Source: Rhodobacter sp. (GTDB taxonomy: Bacteria > Pseudomonadota > Alphaproteobacteria > Rhodobacterales > Rhodobacteraceae). Taken from it: a DNA stretch of 64,000 nucleotides. The first letter of the stretch is position 1; every line of letters starts with the position of its first letter. This document shows positions 18,848 through 27,922 of the stretch, piece after piece. The translations under genes and the position numbers were made by a program. The notes below the pieces were generated by a model. It was not told the DNA's origin, did no database searches, and worked only from the letters and a program-made list of their open reading frames with translations. The stretch spans positions 62,001-126,000 of the forward strand of contig JAIXXB010000013.1 of assembly GCA_027490955.1 (NCBI GenBank), read 5' to 3'.

Positions 18848-19261
18848 ATGCGCCGCCTTTTTGTCCTGTTTACGGCCTTACTGCTGGCCCTACCCGCCAC
18901 TGCCCAAAGCGTCGAGCAGCCCAGCCCCCCTATCCGCCAAACCATCCAAGGGCAAATTGATGCCATGGCGGCAGGGGATTTTACCGCCGCTTTCACCTTT
19001 GCCTCGCCCAATATCAAAACCATGTTCGGCACGCCAGATCGGTTTGAAATGATGGTGCGCCAAGGCTACCCGATGGTGGTCGCCCCACGCGAAGTGCGCA
19101 TGTTGGAATTGCGCCGCGTCGCAGGCAACCTGTGGCAGCGGGTGCTGATGGTGGACGACGCAGGGGCCACGCATCTGCTGGATTACATGATGATCGAAAC
19201 ACCCGAAGGCTGGCAGATAAACGCCGTGCAACTGCTGCGAAATCAGGGTGTTGCGGCCTAA
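18848..19261 (+). CDS. Exported DUF4864 protein
   Basis: This 137-aa protein has a cleavable signal peptide (RRLFVLFTALLLALPATAQ). The mature region begins IRQTIQGQIDAMAAGDF and shows the NTF2-like alpha+beta pattern of DUF4864, with FEMMVRQGYPMV and a C-terminal DYMMIETPEGWQINAVQLL. The function is unknown; the fold suggests small-ligand binding in the periplasm. I prefer the ATG at 18848 because GAAAGG lies 9 bp upstream; an ATG at 18839 abuts that motif. A bidirectional hairpin follows at 19283-19318. Confidence 0.82.
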   Translation: MRRLFVLFTALLLALPATAQSVEQPSPPIRQTIQGQIDAMAAGDFTAAFTFASPNIKTMFGTPDRFEMMVRQGYPMVVAPREVRMLELRRVAGNLWQRVLMVDDAGATHLLDYMMIETPEGWQINAVQLLRNQGVAA

Positions 19262-19282
19262 GGCGGCAAACGAGCCCCCAAA

Positions 19283-19318
19283 GCAAAAGCGCGGCAGGTT
19301 GCCCCGCCGCGCCCAAAA
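19283..19318. terminator. Bidirectional intrinsic terminator between DUF4864 gene and rplY
   Basis: A 7-bp GC stem (GCGCGGC at 19289-19295 with GCCGCGC at 19306-19312) is flanked by an A-rich run on the left and CCCAAAAAT on the right. On the minus strand it gives a hairpin followed by TTTTGCTTT, suited to ending rplY. It also sits directly after the plus-strand gene. Confidence 0.6.
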
Positions 19319-19340
19319 ATCCCCTCAAAACCCTACGGCC

Positions 19341-19937
19341 TCAAGCGGTTTCTTCGGTTTCGACATAGCCCGAAGGGGCTGCGATATTGGCGATCACGAA
19401 ATTGCGCGCAATCGTTGGGCGCACGCCTTCGGGCAAGACAACATCATTGATATGGATCACATCGCCCATTTTGCGGCCCGTCAAATCCACTGTGATATGG
19501 TCGGGAATATCCGATGCCAGCACTTCCAATTCCACGTCCGAACGCACAACGGTCAAAGTGCCGCCGCGCTTTAGCCCTGGGCTTGCGTCGTGGTTTTCAA
19601 AGTTCACATGGATGAACAGGTTGATGCGGCTGTCATCGTGCAGGCGCATGAAATCCACATGGGTGGGCAGGTCTTTGACCACATCGCGTTGCACACCGCG
19701 GCAGACCACATGCACATCGGGCTGGCCTTCGACCTTTAGGTTAAACAGGGTCGACAGGAAACGGCCTTGGCGCAAGCGTTTCAGCAGCATGTTGTAATTC
19801 AGTTTGATCGGCATAGGCGCAGCGTTGTCGCCATAGACGATACCGGGTACATATCCATCGCGACGAGATTGACGAGCGGCCCCCTTGCCTGTCCCCATCC
19901 GTGCCTCGGCGATAAGATCTGGGATCTCACGTGCCAT
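19341..19937 (-). CDS. rplY: 50S ribosomal protein L25/general stress protein Ctc
   Basis: This 198-aa protein is the long (CTC) form of L25, which binds 5S rRNA. The N-terminal L25 domain contains the typical [15 protein letters not shown] (about 23-37). The C-terminal beta domain includes the VDFMRL motif at about 97 and ends after GYVETEETA. The ATG at 19937 has GGAGA about 8 bp upstream; an in-frame ATG at 19970 lacks support. Protein levels are probably coupled to ribosome synthesis, but no regulatory element is evident. Confidence 0.95.
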   Translation of the reverse strand: MAREIPDLIAEARMGTGKGAARQSRRDGYVPGIVYGDNAAPMPIKLNYNMLLKRLRQGRFLSTLFNLKVEGQPDVHVVCRGVQRDVVKDLPTHVDFMRLHDDSRINLFIHVNFENHDASPGLKRGGTLTVVRSDVELEVLASDIPDHITVDLTGRKMGDVIHINDVVLPEGVRPTIARNFVIANIAAPSGYVETEETA

Positions 19938-20147
19938 ATATTTTCTCCAAATAAGTCCGCCAACGTTCAAGGGTGCATGGCGCGACCTGCGGGGCGTTAA
20001 AGGGGATTAGGCAGAAAGTAAAGTCAGAAATGCCCAAAATACACCCCTTTGCCGCGAAAAAGCCGCAGGCAGCGGCGCAGCGGTCGCAAAAGGACATGGG
20101 CGCAGAGGCAAGGCGCGCTAGCACGGGCCATCTGCAGGAGCCGCGCC

Positions 20148-21284
20148 ATGTTGACCACCCTTTCCCGCGCCCGCGCGCCACTTGCGGCTTTTGCAGCGAT
20201 GGGCGTGCTGTGGGGCGGATTTGCCGCCGATCTGCCCGATATCAAAACCATGCTAGGGGTCGAGGCGCAGACCCTTGGTCTTTTGCTGTTTGCAACGCCG
20301 ATTGCAGCCGTCACATCCATGCTGGTGGCCCCCGCTTTTGGCGTGCGGGCTGGCGGTTGGGCGCTGCCGCTGGCGACTTTGATTATGGCGGTTGCTTTTG
20401 CCATGCCGGGCATGGCGGGCAGCGTTTGGCTGTTTCCGCTGGCCATGTTGGCGGCGGGGGCGGGCACGGGGCTGACCGATGTGATTATGAACGCGCGGGT
20501 GGCCGATTTGGAAAACCGCCACAGCCAGCCTTTGATGAACCTATGCCATGCGGCCTATAGCTTTGGTCTGGCGGGGGGGGCGCTGCTGGTGGGGGGGCTG
20601 CGCAGCGCGCAGTTTGGCCCTGCCGCCACGCTGGGCACCATCGCCACGCTGGCCGCCGCTTTGGCCGTGCTGACTGTTGAAAAAGACGGCGCTATTGCGG
20701 GGCTTGGGCGGCCAAAAGACAAAATTGCCGCCCGCCTTGGGCCTGTGCCCTTGATCGGCGGGGCGATTGTGCTGATTGCGTTTCTGACGGAAAACGCCGC
20801 CGAAAACTGGTCGGCGCTGCATATTGAACAGACCTTGGGCGGATCACCTGCGGCGGGGGCGATGGGGCCTGCGGTCATGGCGATCACCATGGGCTTTGCG
20901 CGGCTGGCGGGCCAAGGGCTGGCCCAGCGCGTGGCAGGGCATGTGATGCTGACCTGCGGCGCGCTGCTGTCGGCCACAGGCGCGCTGATTGCCGCAGCGG
21001 CCAGCAGCCCTGCCATGGCATATGGCGGCTTTATCATTATGGGGCTGGGATCATCGGTCATTGCGCCCACGGCCTTTTCCATGGTGGGGCAAATGGCCCA
21101 TCCCGCTGCCCGCGCCCGCGCTGTGGCGCGCGCCACGCTTTTGGGCTATTTTGGCTATTTCTTTGGCCCGCCCTTTGTGGGGTTTTTGGCAGGGCATTTC
21201 GGCCTGCGCGCGGCCTTTGTCTTTGCCGCAGTTTTGCTGCTGTCTGTGCCTATTTGGGCCCGTGTTCTTGGGCGGCGGCGCTAA
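20148..21284 (+). CDS. MFS transporter
   Basis: This 378-aa inner-membrane protein has about 12 hydrophobic segments, a loop around 180-200 rich in charged residues, and a central NAAENWSALHIEQTL segment, as in MFS carriers related to the YbjJ-like group. The substrate is unknown. The ATG at 20148 is supported by AGGAG 8 bp upstream; an in-frame start at 20049 would add an unusual Arg-rich tail. The 3' end overlaps the convergent TMEM175-like gene by 35 bp. Confidence 0.88.
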   Translation: MLTTLSRARAPLAAFAAMGVLWGGFAADLPDIKTMLGVEAQTLGLLLFATPIAAVTSMLVAPAFGVRAGGWALPLATLIMAVAFAMPGMAGSVWLFPLAMLAAGAGTGLTDVIMNARVADLENRHSQPLMNLCHAAYSFGLAGGALLVGGLRSAQFGPAATLGTIATLAAALAVLTVEKDGAIAGLGRPKDKIAARLGPVPLIGGAIVLIAFLTENAAENWSALHIEQTLGGSPAAGAMGPAVMAITMGFARLAGQGLAQRVAGHVMLTCGALLSATGALIAAAASSPAMAYGGFIIMGLGSSVIAPTAFSMVGQMAHPAARARAVARATLLGYFGYFFGPPFVGFLAGHFGLRAAFVFAAVLLLSVPIWARVLGRRR

Positions 21285-21837
21285 AGCGGCGATCAGGCAC
21301 CACCCAAATCAGCGCGGCCATCGCCAGAAGAACCATGGCAATGGCAGGATGCACAAAGGCCATGGGCGCGGCAACCACATAGGCCGCCAAAGACAGCTTT
21401 CCCTTGCGATCCGATCCCAAAGCGCGCGCGAAATCGCTGTCTTGCCCGTGCTGGGCCAGCAGCGCGCGGATCAGCAGAAAATAGGCCAGCGCGCACATCA
21501 TCATATTCACGGCATACACCGCCACCGTATGGGCGGGAAACCCATTTTCGCCCATAAACCCCGTGGTGAACGGGATCAGCGACAGCCAAAACAGCAAATG
21601 CAAATTGGCCCACAGCACCCAGCCGCCCACGTGTTTAACCGCATGAAACGTGTGGTGATGGTTGTTCCAATAAATCCCCACAAAAACGAAAGACAGCGCA
21701 TAGGACAGAAAGATCGGCAACAGCGGCCATAGCGCGGCCATGTCATGGCCATGGGGGATTTTCAGCTCTAGCACCATAATCGTGATGATGATGGCGATCA
21801 CCCCATCAGAAAAGGCTTCGATACGTCCTTTGGTCAT
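21250..21837 (-). CDS. TMEM175-family potassium channel-like protein (DUF1211)
   Basis: This 195-aa membrane protein has about six hydrophobic helices. The first helix contains the family's FSDGVIAIIIT motif (F9, S10, D11), the selectivity signature of bacterial TMEM175 channels. The segment YWNNHHHTFH in helix 3 is also typical. Tetrameric K+ channel activity is known for the family but inferred here. The ATG at 21837 follows GGGAGA; an in-frame start at 21909 would read through a terminator-like hairpin. Confidence 0.87.
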   Translation of the reverse strand: MTKGRIEAFSDGVIAIIITIMVLELKIPHGHDMAALWPLLPIFLSYALSFVFVGIYWNNHHHTFHAVKHVGGWVLWANLHLLFWLSLIPFTTGFMGENGFPAHTVAVYAVNMMMCALAYFLLIRALLAQHGQDSDFARALGSDRKGKLSLAAYVVAAPMAFVHPAIAMVLLAMAALIWVVPDRRFSAAAQEHGPK

Positions 21838-21866
21838 GCAATCTCTCCCTTTTGGACATCCAACAC

Positions 21867-21898
21867 AAAAAAAGCCCGCAAGACAAGCCTGCGGGCCG
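21867..21898 (-). terminator. Intrinsic terminator downstream of amtB (second of two)
   Basis: Read on the minus strand, a GCCCGCA/TGCGGGC stem with a 9-nt loop is followed by seven T residues. It lies between amtB and the TMEM175-like gene and would separate their transcripts. Confidence 0.75.
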
Positions 21899-21931
21899 AA
21901 CAGGATCAATGGGGGGAGGAACCCGTGATCC

Positions 21932-21962
21932 GAAATGAAAGGGGCGGCCCTTTGGCCGCCCC
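21932..21962 (-). terminator. Intrinsic terminator downstream of amtB (first of two)
   Basis: On the minus strand, immediately after the amtB stop, a GGGGCGGCC/GGCCGCCCC hairpin is followed by TTTCATTT. With the hairpin at 21867-21898 it forms a tandem pair ending the glnK-amtB operon. Confidence 0.7.
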
Positions 21963-21971
21963 ACCCGATGT

Positions 21972-23453
21972 TTATTGGTTATAGGCGCGCTCGCCATGTT
22001 CGGCCAAATCCAGACCTTCGCGCTCGATCTCTTCTTTCACGCGCAGGCCCATGACCATATCGACCAATTTGAACAAAATGAACGATCCAATCCCCGAGAA
22101 GGCCACTGTGAACAGCACCGCCTTCAACTGCGCCGTCAGCATAAAGGCCATGTCATAGGCCCCCACTTGCAGCGTGCCTGGAACCGAGGTGTAGTCAGGA
22201 ATGCCCGCCCCGCCCAAAGCAGGGTTCACCAAGATGCCCGTGGCAATCGCGCCGATGATGCCCGCTAGACCATGGATGCCGAACACATCAAGGCTGTCGT
22301 CCAGATTAAGCATGTTCTTGACATAGCTGACAAAGACAAAGCAGGCCACGCCAGCCACCAGACCCAGCACCAGCGCGCCCATTGGCCCTGCAAAACCTGC
22401 GGCGGGTGTTACGGCCACAAGGCCCGTCACCACACCCGACACAAGGCCCAAAAGCGATGGTTTGCCCTTCAGCAGCCATTCGGCAAACATCCATGCCACA
22501 CCGCCGCCAGCGGTGGCCACAAAGGTATTCACAATCGCCAGCGACGTGATCGCATTGGATTCAAGGTTGGAACCTGCGTTAAAGCCGAACCAACCAACCC
22601 ACAGCAAAGCGCCGCCGATCATGGTCATGGTCAGCGAATGGGGGGCCATCGAATCTTTGCCATAGCCCACGCGCTTGCCCAGCAAGATACAGCCGACAAG
22701 GCCCGCAATACCCGCATTGATATGCACCACTGTGCCGCCCGCAAAATCCAGCGCGCCCCAGTTCCAGATCAGACCATTGGCAGCCAGATTGGCGGCCGCA
22801 GCCTCGGCAGCAGCGGTATCACCCGCCGCTTCGGCAATCAGTTTCGCCGTTTGCTGTTCGGCCAAGAAATCTGGGCCGCCCCACCACCATACCATATGCG
22901 CCATGGGAAAATAGATGAAGGTCACCCAAAGCACCGAGAATACCATCAGAGAAGAAAACTTCATCCGCTCGGCAAAGGCCCCCACGATCAGCGCAGGGGT
23001 GATCATGGCAAAGGTCATTTGGAAGGCGATGAAAGTATATTCAGGCAGCCAAACCCCATTGGTAAAGGTTGGCACCAGCGTTGTCGCATCGACCCCTTGC
23101 AAGAAGGCTTTGCTAAAGCCGCCGACATAGGTGTCCAGCGCCCCGCCGTAAGAGAAGGCCATCGAATAGCCATAGGTCACCCAAATGATGCAGACCACCG
23201 CCGAAATGGCGAAAACTTGGGTCAGCATCGACAGCATGTTTTTCGTGCGCACAAGCCCGCCGTAAAACAACGCAAGGCCCGGAACTGTCATCAGCAAGAC
23301 CAGAACAGTCGAAATGCTCATCCAAGCGATGTCGCCGCCATGCACGGCCTTTTCGTAAACGTAAGGCGCCAAGGCAGCATCCTGCGCAAGGGCGGGCATC
23401 GCGGCAGCCATCAGGCCCGCAGACGCCAGTGAAACCAGTTTCTTCATCATCAT
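21972..23453 (-). CDS. amtB: Ammonium transporter
   Basis: This 493-aa protein has an N-terminal signal-like segment (ending MPALAQD) and about 11 membrane helices. Amt hallmarks are visible, including GGLVRTKNMLSM, DFAGGTVVHINAG (pore His) and the twin-His partner region DVFGIHGLAGIIGA. It carries ammonium into the cytoplasm and is gated by GlnK. The start lies 18 bp after glnK and has AAAGGA 5 bp upstream. A 20-30 residue Ala-rich insertion near 205-225 is longer than in E. coli AmtB. Confidence 0.96.
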   Translation of the reverse strand: MMMKKLVSLASAGLMAAAMPALAQDAALAPYVYEKAVHGGDIAWMSISTVLVLLMTVPGLALFYGGLVRTKNMLSMLTQVFAISAVVCIIWVTYGYSMAFSYGGALDTYVGGFSKAFLQGVDATTLVPTFTNGVWLPEYTFIAFQMTFAMITPALIVGAFAERMKFSSLMVFSVLWVTFIYFPMAHMVWWWGGPDFLAEQQTAKLIAEAAGDTAAAEAAAANLAANGLIWNWGALDFAGGTVVHINAGIAGLVGCILLGKRVGYGKDSMAPHSLTMTMIGGALLWVGWFGFNAGSNLESNAITSLAIVNTFVATAGGGVAWMFAEWLLKGKPSLLGLVSGVVTGLVAVTPAAGFAGPMGALVLGLVAGVACFVFVSYVKNMLNLDDSLDVFGIHGLAGIIGAIATGILVNPALGGAGIPDYTSVPGTLQVGAYDMAFMLTAQLKAVLFTVAFSGIGSFILFKLVDMVMGLRVKEEIEREGLDLAEHGERAYNQ

Positions 23454-23471
23454 GTTTTTCCTTTTGCCCCC

Positions 23472-23810
23472 TTACAGCGCTTCGTCGCCCGTCTCGCCCG
23501 TGCGCACGCGCAGGGCGCTGGCCACGTCAAGAACGAAGATTTTTCCATCGCCGATTTTGCCCGTGCGGGCTGTCTTGGTGATGGTGTCCACCACCTGATC
23601 GGCCAAGGCATCCGATACGACCAATTCCAGCCGCATCTTCGGCACGAAATTGACGGCATATTCCGCGCCGCGATAAATTTCCGTATGGCCCGACTGTGCG
23701 CCAAAGCCCTTGATTTCCGTCACCATCATGCCACGCACGCCGACGGCGGTCAGTGCTTCGCGCACTTCGTCCAGCTTGTATGGTTTTATGGCAGCAATGA
23801 TCATCTTCAC
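23472..23810 (-). CDS. glnK: Nitrogen regulatory PII protein GlnK
   Basis: This 112-aa PII signal protein senses ATP/ADP, 2-oxoglutarate and uridylylation state and blocks AmtB when nitrogen is sufficient. The sequence starts VKMIIAAIKPYKLDE, and the T-loop GHTEIYRGAEYAVNF carries Tyr51, the uridylylation site. I chose the GTG at 23810: it matches the invariant family start and has AAAGGGG 6 bp upstream. It is the promoter-proximal gene of glnK-amtB. I looked for, but did not find, a clear sigma-54 (GG-N10-GC) promoter. Confidence 0.96.
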   Translation of the reverse strand: MKMIIAAIKPYKLDEVREALTAVGVRGMMVTEIKGFGAQSGHTEIYRGAEYAVNFVPKMRLELVVSDALADQVVDTITKTARTGKIGDGKIFVLDVASALRVRTGETGDEAL

Positions 23811-24069
23811 GTTGCACCCCTTTCGCGCAGGCCCCTTGGAACCAAGCGTCCGGGCCTCTGCGCCATCACGCCAATGATGCTGGCTTGCCGCAAGATTTGG
23901 GCGGCAGAAAAAGGGCGTCCGCCCCCGTCTGCGCAAAAAATAGGCGTTATTTTTTGGTTAGGCTTAAAATTTGTGCGAATAGGGCGCGCGAATCACACTC
24001 AGACTGTCTCCACAAAGGCGACAAAACGGGTTATGCTGATGCAAACAAGAAACCAAAGGCAGCAGAGCA

Positions 24070-26328
24070 ATGGCAGGATCAAACGGACAGGGTCGCCCCC
24101 CCTTGGTGGCGGATCGCCGCTATGGCGCGCCCGCCGCGTCGACCACGTCACGCCGCGCTGCGCCCCCGCCCCCACCGCCCAAAAAGCCCCGCAAAGCCCC
24201 GCGTAAATCTGGCGGGCCGCGCAATATCATTTTGCGGGTGATTTGGTTCTTTATCCGCCCCTTTTGGCGGATTTTCGTCTGGCTGATGTGGCGCTTTGGC
24301 ATTTTGGGCGCGCTGGGGTTTGGCGCGATTGTGCTGTATTTCTATGCCCAATTGCCCGATGTGACTGCCCTTTTGGATGCCCGCGCCAAAGGTTCGGTCA
24401 CGCTGCTAGATCGCAACGATCAGGTTTTTGCATGGCGCGGCGAAACCTTTGGTGGGCAGATCACCTCGGATGACGTCTCACAGCATCTGCGCAACGCCGT
24501 CGTCGCCACCGAAGACAAACGCTTTTACCGCCATTTCGGAATATCGCCGCGCGGTATCGCCTCGGCCATTCGCATCAACCTCTCCGAAGGGCGCGGCCCC
24601 TTGGAAGGCAACGGCGGCTCTACCATCACCCAGCAGGTCGCCAAGCTGCTGTGCCTTGGCGTGCCTTATGACCCCGCCACATGGAAAACCGAAAGCGATT
24701 ATGAAGAAGACTGCCGCGGCGGCGGGATTTATCGCAAGCTGAAAGAAATCCCCTATGCCGTGGCGATGGAGTTGAAATATTCCAAGGCCGAGATTCTGAC
24801 GATTTACTTCAACCGCGCCTATTTGGGCGCAGGCACGCGCGGGTTCGAGGCCGCAGCCCAGCGCTATTTTGGCATTTCCGCCAACCAAGTGGACGCGGCC
24901 CAAGCGGCCATGCTCGCGGGCCTTCTCAAAGCGCCGTCGCGCTTTGCCCCCACCAACAACCTGCAACGCGCCCAAGACCGCGCCAATGTGATCGTGGGCC
25001 TGATGGAAGAGCAAGGCTATCTGACCAAATCCGAGGCCGACGAGGCGCGCAAATTCCCTGCCGTGCTGTCGCCAGAAGCGCAGTCGAAATCAGGCGGGTT
25101 CTTTGCAGATTGGGTGATGGAAACCGCGCCAGATTTTCTGACCTCTGCCACCACCGAAGACGTGATTATGCGCACCACACTGGATGTGGAGATGCAGAAA
25201 AAGGCTGAAGAGGCGCTGAAATTCGTCTTTGACAGCAAGTTGAAAGAAGGCTCGAAGGCGCAGGTTGCCATTGTGGTGATGTCGGCCGATGGGGCCGTGC
25301 GCGCCATGGTGGGCGGGCGCGATACGCAAGATGCGGGCAGTTTTAACCGCGCCACACAGGCCCTGCGCCAAACGGGCAGCGCGTTCAAACCCTTTGTCTA
25401 TGCCGCAGCCCTAGACCTTGGCTGGTCGCCTGCCGATTATGTCGAAGACATCCCCATGACCATCAACATTCCTGGTTCTGGCCCATGGTCGCCCAAGAAT
25501 TATGACGAAGAATATAAGGGCATGATGACCCTGACGCAGGCTTTGGCCGAAAGCCGCAACATCCCCGCCGTCAAAGTGTCCGAGGCGATGAGCCGCGATG
25601 CAGTGCGCAATGTCGCCGCTGGCTTTGGCATTACGGGCGATATGGCCGCAGGCCCCGCGCTGGCGCTGGGCGCATCGGAATCCACGCTTTTGCAAATGAC
25701 GGGGGCCTATGCGGGCATTCAAAATGGCGGCACGGCTGTCACGCCCTATGGTCTGCGCGAATTGTCCTTGAAGGGCGAGGCAGAGCCCCTGATGGGCGCA
25801 GGCGGCGGTATGGGCGAGAGGGTAATCTCGCTTGAAGCGGCGCAATACCTGACCTATATGATGACCCAAGTGGTCGAGGCGGGCACGGGCGGGCGGGCCA
25901 AACTGGATGGCTGGCAAGTGGCGGGCAAAACAGGCACCACGCAGGCCGCGCGCGATGCGTGGTTCATCGGCTTTACTGCCGATTATGTTGCGGGTGTTTG
26001 GATGGGATATGATGATAACTCGCCCCTGACAGGCGTGACGGGTGGCGGTATCCCTGCCGAGATTTGGCACGAGGTGATGATGCGCGTGCATGAAGGCTTA
26101 GAACCCAAACCGCTGAACATGCTGATACCAGAGCCGCGCATCCCCCCCGCGCCATCGGCGGATCCGAATGCGCCAACCATGGCCGCAGACCCCAACGCAG
26201 TGGATCCGAACGCCGCCCTCATGCCCATTGCCACGCCGCAAGGCAGCCTTGATGCGCAGGGCGGCCTTGGCCTGCCGCAAGATCAAAGCCAATTACAAAC
26301 CCTGCTGGATCGCTTGTTTGGCAATTGA
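24070..26328 (+). CDS. Class A penicillin-binding protein (PBP1-type transglycosylase/transpeptidase)
   Basis: This 752-aa bifunctional enzyme polymerises and cross-links peptidoglycan. It has a basic, proline-rich cytoplasmic tail (1-50) and a membrane anchor (about 52-92). In the GT51 domain Glu148 lies in ATEDKRFYRH, followed by GGSTITQQ. The transpeptidase domain has Ser437-x-x-Lys440 (TGSAFKPF), SRN at 495-497 and KTGT at 620-623. A Pro/Asp/Asn-rich C-terminal tail (about 690-735) is low complexity. It is divergent from glnK. The domain layout fits PbpC/PBP1a-like enzymes; the exact subtype is not certain. Confidence 0.94.
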   Translation: MAGSNGQGRPPLVADRRYGAPAASTTSRRAAPPPPPPKKPRKAPRKSGGPRNIILRVIWFFIRPFWRIFVWLMWRFGILGALGFGAIVLYFYAQLPDVTALLDARAKGSVTLLDRNDQVFAWRGETFGGQITSDDVSQHLRNAVVATEDKRFYRHFGISPRGIASAIRINLSEGRGPLEGNGGSTITQQVAKLLCLGVPYDPATWKTESDYEEDCRGGGIYRKLKEIPYAVAMELKYSKAEILTIYFNRAYLGAGTRGFEAAAQRYFGISANQVDAAQAAMLAGLLKAPSRFAPTNNLQRAQDRANVIVGLMEEQGYLTKSEADEARKFPAVLSPEAQSKSGGFFADWVMETAPDFLTSATTEDVIMRTTLDVEMQKKAEEALKFVFDSKLKEGSKAQVAIVVMSADGAVRAMVGGRDTQDAGSFNRATQALRQTGSAFKPFVYAAALDLGWSPADYVEDIPMTINIPGSGPWSPKNYDEEYKGMMTLTQALAESRNIPAVKVSEAMSRDAVRNVAAGFGITGDMAAGPALALGASESTLLQMTGAYAGIQNGGTAVTPYGLRELSLKGEAEPLMGAGGGMGERVISLEAAQYLTYMMTQVVEAGTGGRAKLDGWQVAGKTGTTQAARDAWFIGFTADYVAGVWMGYDDNSPLTGVTGGGIPAEIWHEVMMRVHEGLEPKPLNMLIPEPRIPPAPSADPNAPTMAADPNAVDPNAALMPIATPQGSLDAQGGLGLPQDQSQLQTLLDRLFGN

Positions 26329-26372
26329 CGCGGGCAGATGCGGCCTTGCCAATTCTGCGCTCAGGGCCTAGT

Positions 26373-26387
26373 TTAGAATTATTCTAA
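26373..26387 (+). promoter_or_regulatory. Irr/ICE-type iron-control box upstream of mbfA
   Basis: The inverted repeat TTAGAA-TTA-TTCTAA lies 13 bp before the mbfA ATG. It matches the iron control element bound by Irr in Rhizobiales and Rhodobacterales (TTTAGAA-N3-TTCTAA type); here the left side also has the extra T. mbfA is a known Irr-repressed gene in relatives, so the site most likely represses it when iron is scarce. The overlap with the start region fits repression. Confidence 0.8.
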
Positions 26388-26400
26388 TAATGGGTGCGCC

Positions 26401-27378
26401 ATGCTTACTGCCCTTTCGAACCGCCGCCGCTTTGCCGATCTCTCCCCGCAAGAGGTGCTTGCCCTTGCGATATCTTCCGAAGAGGATGACGCGCGCATCT
26501 ACCGCAGCTATGCCCAGCGCCTGCGCGCCAGTTACCCCTCTACCGCCGCCGTTTTCGACGGAATGGCCGCCGAGGAAGACAGCCACCGCACCCGTCTGAT
26601 TGCCCTGCACCAAAAGCGCTTTGGCGATGTGATCCCGCTGATACGGCGCGAACATGTGGCAGGGTTTTATGCGCGCCGCCCTGTTTGGCTGGCGGCCAAT
26701 CTGTCGCTCGAGGCGATCCGAAACGAGGCCAGCGCGATGGAGGCGCAGGCCGCCGCATTCTATACCCGCGCCGCAGGGGCCACTGCCGATGCAGAAACGC
26801 GCAAATTGCTAGGCGATTTGGCCGCCGCCGAGGCTGGCCACGAGGTGGCGGCAGGCGGGCTGATGGAAACCCATTTGGGCGCAGATGCGCGCGAGGTCGA
26901 AGATGCCAGCGCCAAGCGGCAGTTTATCCTGACTTGGGTGCAGCCTGGCCTTGCGGGGCTGATGGATGGCTCTGTCTCGACGCTGGCCCCGATTTTTGCC
27001 ACAGCCTTTGCCACGCAAAACACATGGACAACCTTTCTGGTCGGCCTTGCGGCATCGGTGGGGGCGGGCATTTCGATGGGCTTTACCGAGGCGGCCCATG
27101 ATGATGGGGTTCTGTCTGGCCGTGGCAGCCCGTGGAAGCGCGGCTTTGCCTCTGGCATTATGACCACGCTGGGGGGCTTGGGCCATGCACTGCCCTATCT
27201 GATCCCTGATTTCTGGACAGCCACTTCGATTGCCGTGGTGGTTGTGTTCATCGAACTTTGGGCCATCGCATGGATTCAGAACCGCTATATGGAAACGCCC
27301 TTTATCCGCGCCGCCTTGCAGGTGGTGCTGGGCGGGGTGCTTGTCTTTGCGGCAGGGGTGCTGATTGGCGGCGGCTGA
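26401..27378 (+). CDS. mbfA: Membrane-bound ferritin-like iron exporter MbfA (Er-VIT1)
   Basis: This 325-aa fusion has a ferritin-like/rubrerythrin domain (about 15-160) with metal-ligand candidates in SSEEDDARIY, AAEEDSHRTR, EASAMEAQAAAFY and AAEAGHEVA. A VIT1/CCC1-type membrane domain of about five helices follows (about 175-325), with GLMDGSVSTLAPIF and a SMGFTEAAHDD loop. Relatives export iron and protect against iron and peroxide stress. The upstream Irr box supports iron-dependent control. Confidence 0.94.
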   Translation: MLTALSNRRRFADLSPQEVLALAISSEEDDARIYRSYAQRLRASYPSTAAVFDGMAAEEDSHRTRLIALHQKRFGDVIPLIRREHVAGFYARRPVWLAANLSLEAIRNEASAMEAQAAAFYTRAAGATADAETRKLLGDLAAAEAGHEVAAGGLMETHLGADAREVEDASAKRQFILTWVQPGLAGLMDGSVSTLAPIFATAFATQNTWTTFLVGLAASVGAGISMGFTEAAHDDGVLSGRGSPWKRGFASGIMTTLGGLGHALPYLIPDFWTATSIAVVVVFIELWAIAWIQNRYMETPFIRAALQVVLGGVLVFAAGVLIGGG

Positions 27379-27439
27379 CCCCTTCGCAGGCCGCGCGCGC
27401 CGTGCTATCCTTGCGTATATGTTTTCAAAGGAGCCGATC

Positions 27440-27922
27440 ATGCGCGCATTCTTGATTGCATTGATGATGTTGGGCCTAACTTTGGGCCATGCCAGCACCG
27501 CCCATGCAGATGCGATGGAAACCGATGCCCTAGCGCTGATCAACGCAGCCCGCGCCAAGGCAGGCTGCGCCGCGCTTGCCGTCAACCCCAAACTGCAATC
27601 GGCCGCCACAGGCCATGCCAAGGCGATGGCGCGGCAGAATTTCTTCAGCCATACGGGCAAGAACGGCTCTACCGCGAAAAGCCGCATCAATGCAGCCGGC
27701 TACGGCTGGAGCGCGATTGCCGAAAACATCGCCGCAGGCCAGTCCACGGCAAAAGAGGTGGTATCCACATGGCTTGCCAGCGCGGGGCATAAGAAAAACA
27801 TGCTCAATTGCACCTATACCGAAACGGGTGTGGCCGTGGTCTACCAACCCGATGATGCGCCGATAAAGGGCTATCAATACCCGTTCAAACATTACTGGGT
27901 GCAAACCTTTGGCCGCCCCTAA
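27440..27922 (+). CDS. Secreted CAP-domain (SCP/PR-1-like) protein
   Basis: This 160-aa protein has a signal peptide ([16 protein letters not shown] to about 23, HADAME after). The CAP domain follows: [12 protein letters not shown], a central [23 protein letters not shown] and [14 protein letters not shown], containing the conserved His and Glu of the CAP cavity. The role of bacterial CAP proteins is unclear. The ATG at 27440 has AAGGAG 6 bp upstream. Its last 14 bp overlap the next gene. Confidence 0.9.
   Translation: MRAFLIALMMLGLTLGHASTAHADAMETDALALINAARAKAGCAALAVNPKLQSAATGHAKAMARQNFFSHTGKNGSTAKSRINAAGYGWSAIAENIAAGQSTAKEVVSTWLASAGHKKNMLNCTYTETGVAVVYQPDDAPIKGYQYPFKHYWVQTFGRP

Noticed and set aside
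22272-23432. 386-aa plus-strand frame opposite amtB
   Set aside because: Antisense to an intact AmtB; hydrophilic His-rich shadow.
23811-24069. Sigma-54/NtrC promoter for glnK-amtB
   Set aside because: Best GG-N10-GC-like match near 23860 fails the spacing; left out.
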